A stretch of DNA of 64,000 nucleotides, taken from Ziziphus jujuba (Eukaryota; Streptophyta; Magnoliopsida; Rosales; Rhamnaceae). The translations under genes and the position numbers were made by a program. The notes under the pieces are model-generated. The model saw nothing but the letters and a program-made list of their open reading frames with translations. It made no database searches and was not told the origin of the DNA. The DNA lies in contig NC_083390.1 in assembly GCF_031755915.1 (NCBI RefSeq), positions 18,507,001 through 18,571,000 on the forward strand. The letters are read 5' to 3'. Of this stretch, positions 12,101-26,493 are shown piece by piece. The first letter of the stretch is position 1, and the number at the start of each line of letters is the position of its first letter.

Positions 12101-13224
12101 TTTGTAATTCGAGAAAATCTCACCGGGGATTGACATTTAGGCTCCTCTTCAATGCTTGAACCGACTTCAAAATCTAGAGCATAAGTTGATCTGGAAAATT
12201 CTTCTCTGTACTGAAGGAGCAAGGCGAAAGTGGGTGAGGAAGTTGAATCTCCAATGGATTTCTCGGAGAATTCGCTTTGAGAATCTAAGAAAAGGGACGG
12301 AGTGTATTCAGAAAAATATAGGTCCGAATTTTCCAGGAAAATCTCCGATTGGAACTCAGAATATTCCGTTCCGTGACTGGATGAGTAGACGTATTCGTCT
12401 TCGTATGAGAACTGCTCCGTACAAGCAAGTTCGGAGTCGAATCCGAAGCTCTCTGGCTTCTGTTCTATGGTCGATTCTGAATTCGAAACCGTTAAATTCT
12501 TATCCACGTTATTTTTTGAAATTTCACAGTATTCAAATCCAGATGCGCTGTTTTCGCTGTGTTTGGTCGTTTTTTCTCCTAATTTAGCTTCAAAGCAAGA
12601 TTTCACTGCAGGATTATGCGAAACCGCCTCGTTTTTCTTAGAATATAACGAGCCGTTGATATTTCGGGCATCGGAGATTTGTTCAACGCAGGAAATCTCC
12701 GAAGTAGTAACCATTTCTGAACCTTCATTGCCTCTAATTTCCTTCACAATCTCACATCCTGTTCCAATCTTCAACTTCAACCGTTTGTCTCTGGAAAATC
12801 CAGCATCAGCACCAGAGTTCGATTCCACGCAAGACGATTCAGAGACCTCCGGTTTTCCACCTCCACAATCCTCTTCGAAGTCCTTCTTTCTTCTACAATA
12901 CGATCTCGTATAAAACACAGTTCCAGAATCGATTTCTCCGATCCGGATCTTCTTCAAATTAGGCTTCGCCTTATACTCCGATTCAACCGAAACCATATTC
13001 GAGTTGCAAGAAACTTCAGCGCCGAAGTAAGAGCAAGAGCTAGAATCCACAGAAAAGGCAGAGAAACCAGAATTGTTAACACGAGAATTGAAAATCGAAT
13101 ACAAACGCAGAATCGGAGAGATCTGAGTTCGTCTCCGGCGAGGAAGCTTTGACCGAAGCTTCTTCTTCAAATTAGGCATCGTTCTCTGCTGCTTTTGCTT
13201 CGCTCTGCTCGATTTGAGTTTCAT
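9135..13224 (-). CDS. SDS: SOLO DANCERS (SDS) meiosis-specific cyclin
   Basis: Seven exons on the minus strand are 13224-12124, 12027-11860, 10913-10747, 10212-10084, 9898-9718, 9408-9364 and 9164-9135 (TGA). Phases agree throughout and give 606 residues, close to Arabidopsis SDS (about 580). The long acidic Ser/Glu-rich N-terminus (residues 1-367) begins with a basic block containing KLRSKLPRRRRTQISPI and keeps family landmarks such as ESSCVESNSGAD and YTPSLFLDSQSEFSEKS. The cyclin N fold covers about 380-520, with IHWIVE, ETMFLGVSLFDRFLSKG, ATRIEENQP and EVVAMEWLVQEVLNF. The cyclin C fold follows with LSFWPSTVAAALVILAS and ends in SLEWLL. SDS is needed for homologue synapsis and DMC1-dependent recombination in meiosis (family knowledge). 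I use the ATG at 13224 because the frame upstream opens only with GTG. The last two exons (45 and 30 nt) are very short but match the family's C-terminus. Confidence 0.95.
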
Positions 13225-13409
13225 TTCCACGAAGCAAAAAAAATATTGAATGCGAAATTGATTTTTTTTTGGAGAGTTAGAAGGCTTTGCTGTTTTTTGA
13301 ACACAGAGAGAGGAAATGGTAGTAGAGATTTGAGTGAGTTCCGAGTCCGAGTTGAAGAAGCAAGCGGTTATGGAAGTTGAGGGCTGCGTGGGAAGCTTTT
13401 TGAAGCGGG

Positions 13410-13417
13410 TTTAAATA
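13410..13417 (-). promoter_or_regulatory. Possible TATA-like element of SDS
   Basis: On the minus strand TATTTAAA lies about 185 nt upstream of the SDS start codon. A pyrimidine-rich leader with CTCTCTCTG follows. This is a match by position and sequence only. Confidence 0.35.
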
Positions 13418-13459
13418 TGGCATGGTGTGGACCCACGTCACCGTCTCTTCCTTACCCAC

Positions 13460-15183
13460 GTCCGTACATGGAGTTATTGGGTCCTATATTGTCTTTTCAA
13501 AATAAGAGTCTTTCATTTTTCAAAAAAACAAGAAGAATAAGAAGTCTTTCAATCTGACGGTCTTCAAAGCCTTACTTGAGGGTTAAAATAAATCTGGGCC
13601 GTCAACTTTGCCTTAATAAGCGTTTGAAATATTTCAACGTTCATATAATTTTTGTTTACTTTATGTATAAGTTTTGTTTGCAAGCATATTTCTATATATT
13701 TCCCCTTTATTAGGGATAGTAATTCATTCCCAGTAATATTGGATATTAGTATTACTTTTTTGACTGCTAACAGATTAAGCAATGAGCATCGCGTAGTGAT
13801 ATTACAATTTGTTAGTCACTTTGACAATTTCTATACTCCATAATGAAGAACCTTTTGTTAAGGAGGATTATTATTCATAATTCTGTATGATTAATTTTTA
13901 AAGCTGAGAAGTCATGCCAACTTTAAGCAAGTGTTTGTCGCTCTGCTTAAGGTTTTTCGTCAATAAATTTAAAGCAAACAAAAAATATATATTTTGTAAA
14001 AGGTAAAAGGGTCCCATGGGTGAGATTTGGGAGGTTCGAAATGCTAAGGTTAGAGTATAGTTATCCTCAAAAAGTTAAAAAAATGACATTTCACATTTCC
14101 AATTTTTTTTTATCCTACTTCAATAACAATCTTTTAAACAGTCAAAATTGACAAGCTATTTTAATTACCAACTCCGATTTCCTAATGAGAAAATAAGAAA
14201 TTCAGTTTAATTAAGTTCCAGAAATAAATTATTTTATGCATGTTGTGAATGTGAAAGGGAAAAATTAATTCTAATTGTTTGTAACCTATGGTATAGTTTC
14301 GATACAGCTAGCTTGAAAACTGCCAGCAGTGTTCTGTTTCAAGATGAAATAATCTTTCTATTAGTAAAACCAAAGAAAAATCAAGGAATGCTAGAATTAA
14401 CATATTAGAGGCAGGAAATTGGATATTTATTGATTGTTGGCCAGCAAAGTATATATAGCTTATAACTGGAAACAAAGTAACAAATATTTTTTTCTTATGC
14501 GACAAATGGTACAATATATGAATACAGCGAATCATGTAAACGACAATAAAAAAAATAAAATAAAATAAAAAAGACACCCACGTGCAGAGCAGAACCCCTT
14601 GAGATATGAAAAGACATTAATGCCCCTCTGTAACAGATGAGGTGCACAGCGGAAGATGCAATAAAATGACTTAACCGAAAAGCATTCATAGAAAATTGAG
14701 GACCAAAGTAAGAGGGAACAAAAAAAAAAAAAAAAAAAAAAAATTAGGAACAAAGTGTGGATCAACTTACAGTTTTGAAATCAACAGTGATAACTTTTTT
14801 TTCATAGACAAACTAACATCATATAAGTTGTTTGTTGACCAATATACATATATGAAAATTCTCTTATATATGCAACAATCCACCTTAAAGTCAGGGGATC
14901 GGATATTTTATTCGTTGTTTCCTAGGAAAATATACATAGCTTTATAACTGGAACCAAAATTACAAATATATTTTTTCTTATACAACAAATTATATAATGT
15001 AAAAATACAACCAAATTGTATAATTGAGAACTAAAGGAAATAATTCACGTACAACAACAAATTTATTAAACGACTCTTTTTTCCTATCATAACATATATT
15101 TTTAGTTTTTGTAAGCCAATTTATTAACTATAACCTCCAAAGAGAATGTATATGAATCAGTAGCATGCATGAATGCTATTCCT
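13460..15183. other. AT-rich spacer between SDS and the OPR pseudogene
   Basis: No coding match was found. The stretch contains a diverged direct duplication (about 14410-14540 and 14890-15013) and a ~24-nt poly-A run near 14719-14743. Confidence 0.65.
14410..15013 (+). repeat. Diverged direct duplication (two ~125-bp copies)
   Basis: Copies at about 14410-14540 and 14890-15013 share GGATATTTTATT-like, TATAACTGGAA and TTTTTTCTTAT blocks in the same order. They are about 484 bp apart, AT-rich and non-coding. Confidence 0.6.
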
Positions 15184-16965
<1,782 letters not shown>

Positions 16966-18047
16966 TGAGTCTTAAAGTATTATCATAGTTAGATATACAT
17001 ATTAGATTTATTTTTAATATTTTAAAATTAATAATAATTTAATATGGTATCAAAATTTAAAGTCTTAAAAATTAAAATTCAAATCACATTATATGCCACT
17101 AATTAAAATTTAGACACTTTCAAAAATCACAAATAATCTACGAATAAAAAGAAATATTATTATAACTAATATATACATATTAAATTTATAATAATTTAAC
17201 AATTTAAACTTTTAAAATTAATAGTAATTTAACATTAAATTCCATGTATTTATATATATATATATATATATTTCAAAACTTTAAACAAATAAACTAAATA
17301 ATAAGTATTTACATTTTAATAGTAAAGATTATTACAAATCAATTAACGCAAGAATGTTTTTGTAGTGACCTAACCTGTGGGAAAGGTGGAAATTTCCCAT
17401 CTTGTAAGGAGAAAACAGTGTAGGGTCCTAGCTTGTACTAAAGTTTCGTCGGCCATTGTAGTTCTAGACTTCAAGAAAGAAATGTACGTAAAAGTTTTTA
17501 TCGATGTGCAAATTGAGAATGAGAAGATGGATGAAGAAGCTATAAAAATAGAATCAGAATGAATGTGGGTGGTAATTAATTATTATGGCAGAAGGCGTAA
17601 GTGAATTTGGTCTCTAGAACTTTTTTTTTTTTTTTCTCTTTTTATTATTATTATTATTATTATTTTTGGTAATAAAATTTGGTCTGTAGAACTTGTTTAT
17701 TATGAATGGTGCGTGTTTGATTGTAAATTTAACCTTCCTTTTTTTTTTTTTTTTTTTGGTGTAAATTTAACCTTGATGGTTGTGCTTTTGAATTTTGACG
17801 TAGGCCCAGATGATGATGATGATGAATTATTAATGATGACCATATCTATATATATATATATATATATACCCCAAAGATATTTCCAAGTAAACAGATGAAT
17901 AATTGGTCACCGGCGGGATTAATGTAGCGATTAGTGATAGGATCCCATTTTGTTTTAAAAAATCATTTTTTTTATTCACTGAAGTATTTTTTGGTGACAT
18001 AATTAGTGTAGCGATAAGTAGAAAGAATTACCTACTATTCGTTTCAC

Positions 18048-18080
<33 letters not shown>

Positions 18081-18200
18081 AGATTACCTACCATTCAAAT
18101 AAAATTTTAGGCTAAATTACCTACCCTTCAAAGTTTGATCCTCCTTTGTACCCAAAAATAAAATAAAAATAATTCGATAGTCTTCTCTACCATCGTAAGT
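16966..18200. other. AT-rich spacer upstream of CCZ1
   Basis: No gene was recognised. There are (TA)n runs near 17253-17270 and 17847-17868, poly-T tracts, and a long poly-A run at about 18049-18078. A short moderately GC-rich patch at 17365-17560 has an open frame of 61 codons without a recognisable relative. Confidence 0.6.
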
Positions 18201-18265
18201 AAGAGTCCGAATGCCTCCGTGCCAATTCCAAACAGCAATTCCAATTCTCGACTTCTAGTAAACAA

Positions 18266-18712
18266 GTAAGCCATTCCAATCTTTCTTTTTATTTTTATTT
18301 TTATTTATTTTTATATGTTTTTCAGAAATTAGGGTTTCTGCAAATCGTTTCCCTTCAATCACCTTAGCTTGAACCCTTTCCGATCAACTATGGTTTTCAG
18401 GATTTTTTTTTGTTTTTATTTTTATTTTTATTTTTATGTTAAAGCCATTTTCTTTATTTTACTCTGAATGTCGTTTACTTTGAATTTCTCCGTAGACAAG
18501 GCCTCCAAGCTAGCCTATGTTATGACATTAATGGCTTTGATCCGATGGTCCTCATTCTCTCTGACAAGCTGCTATTTTTCCGAAAATAAAACTGGAGGAT
18601 TTTTTTCGGAAACCATTTGGGTTTCAATTTTGCCTAAGTTACCGGTTTAGGGTTTAGGTTGCATTGAGAGGACGATCACTGAAAGTTATATATTTTTTAT
18701 TTTTCTGTTTAG
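18266..18712 (+). other. Probable 5'-UTR intron of CCZ1
   Basis: A consensus donor AA|GTAAGC at 18266 and a T-rich acceptor TTTCTGTTTAG ending at 18712 bracket a T-rich segment just before the CCZ1 start codon at 18740. An intron in the leader fits, but it is inferred from splice signals alone. Confidence 0.5.
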
Positions 18713-18739
18713 GTTTAATGAGTAGAGGAAATTGAAGTA

Positions 18740-21700
18740 ATGGGTTTATCATCTAATATGACCACTACCGCTGAAGGCGTACAATTTTGTATATTTGATT
18801 TGAGGAGGGGACAACATGAAGGGCAGGAATTGGACAAGATATTGTTTTTCTTTCCTGCTGATTTGCCCTTTTCGACACAGCTGTCTGTGATCGGGCTCAG
18901 TGAAGGGCTTATCACGTTTACAAGGTTAGTAGACCTTAACAATGATTGAGTTTCTTGGAAGTGATTGTTAATAACTTTTTTATTGGAAAAGTATTTGATG
19001 GAAATGAATATAGCTGGTAATTTGATAGAACAGAGGAAAATAAAAATTGAACAAAGGAAAAGCATCATGAAACTTGTTAATCTATAACAATTTTGTTGAT
19101 TCTTATGCTATTATTTATATTTGAACTTTTGGCCAAAAAAACAAAGCAAGGTGTACATTTTTCTTTCTTGAATTTCTTATACAAATGAATGTAGATACCA
19201 GTCGATTTGGCACTGCAGTATCTTATGTTAGTTAGTAATTTTGATCTGTGTCTAATTGTGGTGTCCAAACATGCCTCATCAGTATCATCTTCATCTTCTA
19301 TCATTGCTTGTTACATAAGAAGATAAAAATGACTCTTGTGCAGAATTTTCTCTCCAGAGGCTGCTTGTGAGGTCATAGATGCAGAGAGGCACTCCCATGT
19401 TTTTTATGAGGCAGAGCCAGATATTTGGATGGTGATGGTGTGTTATTCCTTCGTATAGAACCATTGATACTAATGCTTTCAGTTTGAAATTATTTTGTTA
19501 AGTGACTTATATATATATAATTTTAGCAAATTATATGCCTTGTTTGATTAAACCATTGTCCTATATGGGGTGGCATGTAATTGTCGATTTATGGAATGTT
19601 ATTCTGTAGCCTTGCCTCCCATAATTTTTCTTGTAAAATTTCCAAACTCTAATTATGATCTAAGCAATTGTGCTTCTGTTAATGCATGTTGATATCACTT
19701 GATTACACATCAGATCCTCTTTACTGTGTTTAGTAATGAAATGAATTCCTCCATGTGTTTAGTAATGAAATGAATTCCTCCATACTTATGTATATATATA
19801 TATATATATATATCATTTTAATATTATTCTTTTTAAAGAAAAAAATAATGTCTTTTGGTTAACTTGTAAAAGTTCTGTCTCATGATGCTCAAGTATTATG
19901 ATGCTGGACAAATAAGAGATCTGCCTGTTATGCTTACTTGTAGAATTATCATGTGCTTTACATATAAACAACTTAAAATGATCAACTTTGCCAATTTGAA
20001 GAAAACAACAGCTTGATTCCTTCTTGTTTGTCTGCATCAGTATTTGATTGTATCTGATTACTTAAAATAGGATTTCGATTAAGGAGTTTGGTTGTGTTGG
20101 TTAGTTCTAACTAATGCTCTTCGTTAGGATAGATAGTGGAGAAAAGCAAGGAGCCTGAAGCCATTTGGAGGATTGAGGCACTAAGAAAGGTTCTTAAGGA
20201 AGTCCATTCTCTTTTTATGATGTTTCATGGATCTATAAGAGCATTACTAGATAAAGAGCCTGGTGGAGGATTAGCTCGATCTCATTTGTACCCTTTCATC
20301 ATGGATTATCTAAGTGGTAGGTCATTTATTATTGTGTGCATGCTAAATCATTGAAGTCCCATTTTCTGTTATCCTTGGTTCAAAATATTTCATTGTGAAG
20401 TCACTAATTGTCAGCATACCAAAAACGGTCTCCATTGGAGAAGTGCTGCTGGGGTAATTCTGAAGTTGCTGTATCAAATACTCTCGATTGGATTTTTGCT
20501 ACTTAAGTAATGCTGAAGTTGCTGTATTTCGTACCTTATACGTAGTTTTCCTCTGAGGCAGATTTTCTGGTTGGAAAAAAACTCATGTTACCATCCTTCC
20601 GTGACTGTTTAAAGGAGCGTGGAACTGTACAGATGCTTACTGTAGGGCGAGAGGCAGCAATTGAAGTTCAGGTCTGTTTTATAAAGCAGATCCAGTAATT
20701 ATATGTATGTGGAATACTTGAAGCTTCATTAAATTCTTTAACAACAATAATGCTCAAAATCTTAAAGAACTTTTAGTTGAATTTCAATCTTCTTAGTGAA
20801 ACAGCTATTTTGAATACGTTGATTTTGTGATTTTTTGGATTAATCAGCTAACATAGAAGTATTTACTTGAACATGCCTTCTGATGATTAAAACTGTTGTT
20901 ATGGTATTTTCAATCACACTTTCTATAATTTAATGATGAAGCTAGACACTTTCTTAAGAAAACAACTCTTCTGAGCCTGAACATAACCTTTTTCTATTTT
21001 TTTTTTAAATTTTATTTTACTGGGCGTACATTTGCCGAAATGAATTAATATAAGCTGGCTTCATATTAATTGCTATATAGTTTCTTAGTTTCTTTTTTGT
21101 TGGTTGTATAAATTGTTAAAAATACCATCAGTCCCAAAACATTAAACTTTTAGGAAGTGGACTCAACTACGTAGATCAAGCCAACACAGTAGAAGTAAAC
21201 AGGATCCATACTCAATACCAGCAGACAACTAAACTAGCTACCAAATTAAAGGACCACTTTTCCTAAAAGCTAGCTTTGAGCATTTTTAGTTTAGTCCCCC
21301 CTGTAACTGAATTTGAAACAGGTTTAGATTCGAATATTATTAGATTGTAAAACTGCTATTCAATTAACTCCATTAGGATCTGGACATTTTAGCTCCACTA
21401 GGAACTGGGCATTTGAACTAATCTCTTGATGCCCCAAATTTAATTTGGGGTTGGTGATACAGGGAACTTTTACTTTTGAATTATGATTCTGTTCTTCAAT
21501 GGATATGGTCTACTTTTTCCTGTATAATTGATATGAACTCATAAAATTTGCTTATCCATATTCCTTAATCTTACCTTTAGCAAGAAAATCTCTCCTATCC
21601 TACTATGTCACGGACATATTTGCTTTGAGGTTCCTGAAATTATAATGCTATGTGTAGTAGGCCCTAAATCTATCCGACTGGCATTAATTAATCTTTTTTT

Positions 21701-24700
21701 GCTTCCTTTCAATTTTTTCTGTTTAATGGAACACTTTCCATTTCTCTATACTTGAAGAATTTATTCCATTCCCTTTTTGACCTGACTACTTAAAATCTTC
21801 TCATTGTAGTTTACATGTGTGAATAATTGTGAATGGAAAGTTGTAGCTGTTCCTTTGCTTATATAGCAATTCGATTTGTTTTGCAGTCGCTTGTCAGAGT
21901 AATTGAATCATGTGCTGGGAACACACCATGCTACTCATTAATTTTGTTTCAGGACCTGCTGGTGTCAACTACTCTTTTGCCGGTATGTTTGATCTTGAAG
22001 ACCTAGTTTCTTTCTTTCTCTTTCTTTTTTCCTTTTATTTTTTTATTTTTTTAATTAAATTATTCTTTTAAAACTCTGTATCTTCTGCCACTTTCATATC
22101 AGTCATTAAGTTGAGAAGATGGTTAAGAATAATGTCAGTTGACAGCTGTTGCTGGGGGCATTTACTTTGTAAAATACTAATGTTTGTGATTTTTCCCTTT
22201 TGTTGGTCAGGATGACACCATAAACTTATTTACATATGCAGTTCTAAGGTTGACCCCACGTGCTTTATCCTCTGGTGCAAGTTCATGGTCCTATTTACGA
22301 AAAGGAACTGCATCGCATGATGCCGCTTCATCTATCTTGGGCCAGTCTGGTACTGTTTCAGAACCGTTTTATGGCCCAGGTGACTTGTCTACTGCAGTAG
22401 ATAATGGTTATCGTGTCACACGGCCCTTGTGTCATGATAAATGGTCAAAAGGGAAAGATGGTTTTCTTGTCACTGATATTTGGGGCGTGGAAGCTGGTAC
22501 CTGGATTCCTGCCACACCTAAAGTGTTGCTTCATCAGACAGATGAAAAAATGTATCTATGTGCTCTTCAGTATAAAAGCCTTACCTTGATATTTCTCCTT
22601 CCTGTTTCTTCTATATTAAATGGAGAGCAAGGTATTTCAATGGTGAAGCAGCAAGTTCTAGAAAATGTTAGTTCTCTACCTCTATTAGTGTATAAAATGT
22701 AGTCTGCTGAGCATCTTCTTCAAAATTTAAATGTTTTTAATCACTGATATTATGTCTCATGTCATTTCAATGAATATCCTTCAGATTTCTAAATTGTATA
22801 ATGATTTTCTGGACAACGCCAGGATTGTTATTAGGACATGTTTGATTTTGATCTGCCTTTGGATTATGTTAAATCGTTATGTTAACTATTTTTTGTGATA
22901 ACTTCATAATGTCAAGCATTCATCCTGGCAGGATTAAGGAGCATTGATCATAATTCTTTATTTGAACGATTCATATTGCTTGGTAGTTTGTTGTCTTTTG
23001 TTTTACTGTCTTTAAAGTACAAGAAGGATGGGAGGGAAAGAGAAGGGAAAGATGTGAAAAGTGGGAAACAAATGGGGCATAAGTAGAGAACACATTTTCA
23101 ATATAGTGAAAGATTTATGAGATCCCTTCGGGAATAAAGACAAAAATTACTAATAGGAGGTAATTCATATGGCCCCAACAAAAAAAAAAACTTAGTTCCT
23201 CTTTCAGGAAATTTTGTCATCACATGTAATGATTCTGCTGTGCTCGCTTGTAAAGACGATGTTGACTTATCTGGATGCATTGTTATTGATGAAATGTGAA
23301 TCAATCTCTATGCAATACGGGTACTGTCAACTTTTAAGATAGCTCTGTTAGCTTAATCATTTAGAACTTACTTTTCTGCGGTATATTTGCCATATTACAA
23401 TTTACACCTTTCTTGTTTGCTGGAATGTGCTTTTATCATATTCATCTTGGAAAGTAAACTATTATAAAGTTTCGAAAATGGGAAGCATATTCATCAACCA
23501 TTCTGTCTGTTAAATCTGATATTCTTAGTTACTAACTACCAGGCTGCCCTAAAGATGCTGAAAGTTGAAGAGAAGCTATCAAAAGGATGGGGTGGTGAGA
23601 ATGCTTATCATGTTAGTGGTTATCGTTATTTACTAGTGGATAGTGACAGAAATATATCCAGGGCTTCACCATCAGGAAAGGTTTCAACACTTTATAAGGT
23701 AAAGCATCCTATCAAAATAGAGCTAGGAAATAGTGTCTGGTTTAACACAATGAAGTACACATTTTTCCTGATATTGTTGCATAGCATTGACTGGATGTAA
23801 TATATGATGTGACAACTGACGGCATCATATTCTTTTAGTAGTGTAACCAATAGATGAGTATTTTACCAACCGAGAATCTTACTTCAGAAGGTATGAATGG
23901 AAGATGAGTTGGAAAAAAGGTGAAAAAAGAGAGAAATTTCTCTATTAGTTTGTGGCAACGATTTTTTCTCGGAGTTTGCCCATACATAACATTTTTATCG
24001 ATTAGTTGGTCAAAGGATTATCTTACTCGGTCAAACATTTTGCAGAAACATAATTATTGATTTTCTCTGGTAGCTTTGCTCATACTTCTGTCACTTTGAC
24101 TATTGTGGAATGACTAAACTTTACCTTTGCTGGTCAAGTTGTTTAGTTTCTTTTATTTATTTATTTTTGTTCTGTTGCAGGAATCTTTACTTGCCATGAG
24201 TAAGCTCAGAGAAGAGGTTGATTTGGATAAATATACAGCGCACTGGGATAATGCTGGTCATGAAAAAGAATTGGAAGTAAGCATTCGAGCTAAAAACAAT
24301 GCTTGGGTTATTGCTAAGGTTACAAGAGGGAAAGAGCTTTATATGGTACTAGAGAAAGCAAATGAAACACTTCTCTATGCCTCTGATGCTGTTGAGAAGT
24401 TCAGTAACAGGTAGTTTCTCTGTTAATACTTAAACAAGTAGCCTTGTGTTATCGAATTGAAGGAACATGGGCTCTTTTCCTTCTGCAAATATGACTTGTG
24501 GTTGGAAAATCTTTTCTTCGAAACCTTATATTATTGTTTGGCCAGACCACAAGAAATCGACATCATCTCATTTGGTGTCTTGCTAGAAATCTGTTATGAG
24601 CTGATAGCTTATATATACATTTTGATAATGGTTAAATACTTAGAAACCAATCAATAATGTGTAGAATTGTCAGTAATCATGTTTTATCATTTTGTTTTTG

Positions 24701-24741
24701 AATTGTGCAGATACTGCAATGGTGCTTTTTCATTGGATTAA
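18740..24741 (+). CDS. CCZ1: Vacuolar fusion protein CCZ1 homologue
   Basis: Nine coding exons are 18740-18924, 19344-19437, 20133-20316, 20562-20671, 21887-21982, 22211-22666, 23543-23698, 24181-24410 and 24711-24741 (TAA). Every junction is GT-AG with matching phase, giving 513 residues, near the ~500 of Arabidopsis CCZ1. The N-terminus holds the first longin-like domain (about residues 12-130) with VQFCIFDLRRGQ, LDKILFFFPADLPFSTQLSV, FSPEAACEVIDAERHSHVFY and EPDIWMVM. Middle and C-terminal longin-like regions follow, with KWSKGKDGFLVTDIWG, AKNNAWVIAKVTRGKELYMV and a terminal FSNRYCNGAFSLD. With MON1, CCZ1 forms the exchange factor that activates RAB7 on late endosomes for vacuolar trafficking (family knowledge). 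No defect was seen and the gene appears functional. Confidence 0.95.
19725..19783 (+). repeat. 29-bp tandem duplication in CCZ1 intron 2
   Basis: TGTGTTTAGTAATGAAATGA and the nine following bases occur at 19725-19753 and again at 19754-19782 without change. Confidence 0.85.
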
Positions 24742-26390
24742 CCAAGCATACTTTGATTTCGAACACACGATCCCCAAATGACTTGAATCCATCTGCTGCA
24801 GATATGTGGCATGGAATTTAAGAGGAGAAAAATGATTGTTTTGTAACCTTGTTGTATGTACCTTGTAGTGGTAGATTTTTGTGCTATTAATCCCACTTTC
24901 TATGACCTTTGCCATTCCATGCTGTCTAGAATAGTCCGAGTTTGCAAAAATGCTTGATTTGGTTGTCAAGAAAATGAAATAATAAGGATTGGAAATTTGT
25001 CAAAATGTTTTTAGAAGAAAAAGAAAGGTACTGGTTCATGTATTTATATCCTTCTAGTTATCCTTTATATACTTCATTCTTTATTTTTGTAATGTTCCAG
25101 TAAGCCTTGCATGGCGATGTACTTGAATTTCATTTTTCCATTTTTGTTTTTATTTTCTGTTGATCGATTTTTAGTGAACGAGAACTTATATCAATGGCTT
25201 ACAATCTGTGTGGCCGGTCGAGGATCATGATCATTGAATTTCCTGATCCAAAAACAAATAAATAAAGAATGAATGAAGAAAAGCTAAATCAAAATAAAGC
25301 AATTTTTTTTTTTTAAGTTAATGGATCAAAATAACTCAAGTTAGAAAGAAGAGGATTCAAGTCAAATTATCAAATGGCCCAAAATAATTTGCCTTTTTAT
25401 TATTTTAAATTTGAAATGACTTTTTTATTAAAAATATATATATATATATAAAGGCAAAAAACAAAACAAATTTTTAGCCATCAAACTGTGGATTATCTGT
25501 TGAAGAGCCAATGCTCAATCCTTTATTATTATTATTAATTTTTTTTTATTACTATTATTTTAAAAATAGGGAACAAAAAGTCTGAAGAAATTACAAAAAA
25601 ATGTAGAAAAATGGTCTTTAAGTTTTGTCGGTTGGTGAAAAAATGAAATAAAAGTTGCGTTGGTAATTTATATAAAGAAGCCCATTTCTAGAGATGCTCT
25701 TTGTATTTTATTTTACTTTATTTTACGTTCTTGGATAGGTTAATTATTATTTTATGTATCTTTTTTTGCTAATTTATTTATGGATTAATTAAACTTGACA
25801 ACAATTCCAATATATATTATATGGAAAAAAAAAAAAGAAGATTTCATAACGATTACCCAGAAAACATTATAAAAAAACATATATATATATATAAAATAAA
25901 ATTAATTTTTATTTAAAAATTAAAATCTAATCCATTGATATAATTTAATGATTCTAACGTTAGCCTTTCTCATAAAAGGTTGCTTAACATGAAACGTGTA
26001 CAATATAAAACATCTATTCTAGCAAATTTATATGTATATATATACTATAATATATCAATGTAATGTATATGGTATTTTTTATAATTTGAATATTTGTAAC
26101 TTAAAATAAATGAAGCAACATATTATCTTAATTGCATTTCAACTCACATAAAAAACTTTACATATATTAGTTTACAAGTTAGTTTTAATAGTCAAAAAAT
26201 TAGAAATTGTAATTTTATAATATAGTTCAACCATAAAATATAAGTTGATTCTTTAATTCTTAAAATTAAGTGGTTCAGTGGTTGTATCTTAATAAATTAT
26301 GAAATGCCCTGCTATTTGACACGAGAGTGAAACTCCACCTTTTTATTAAATTTTATTTTATTTTATTATATTTTTTGCTTCACGCTAAAC
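24742..26390. other. AT-rich region downstream of CCZ1
   Basis: The first few hundred bases would be the CCZ1 3' UTR. Beyond about 25000 the DNA is AT-rich with (TA)n near 25436-25450 and poly-A/T runs. No gene match was seen. Confidence 0.6.
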
Positions 26391-26493
26391 CCATTTATTC
26401 TCCAAAATGTGGCTCCACCGGAGTGGTTCCTTCCTCTCGTCGCCGGTTCAGTATTAGCTGCGTCGTTGCCGGAAATTCATTCATCCAAGGTAT
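26391..26493 (+). other. Possible orphan first exon (5' leader) upstream of the SmD2-like pseudogene
   Basis: A locally GC-richer stretch with pyrimidine-rich TCCTTCCTCTCGTCGCCGG ends at CCAAG|GTATTTT, a plausible splice donor. It is followed by about 3.4 kb of T-rich sequence before recognisable SmD2 exons. It could be the untranslated first exon of the SmD2 copy. This is inferred from position and composition only. Confidence 0.3.

Noticed and set aside
12156..12913. Two plus-strand frames of 143 and 148 codons
   Set aside because: They are shadows of SDS exon 1 on the other strand.
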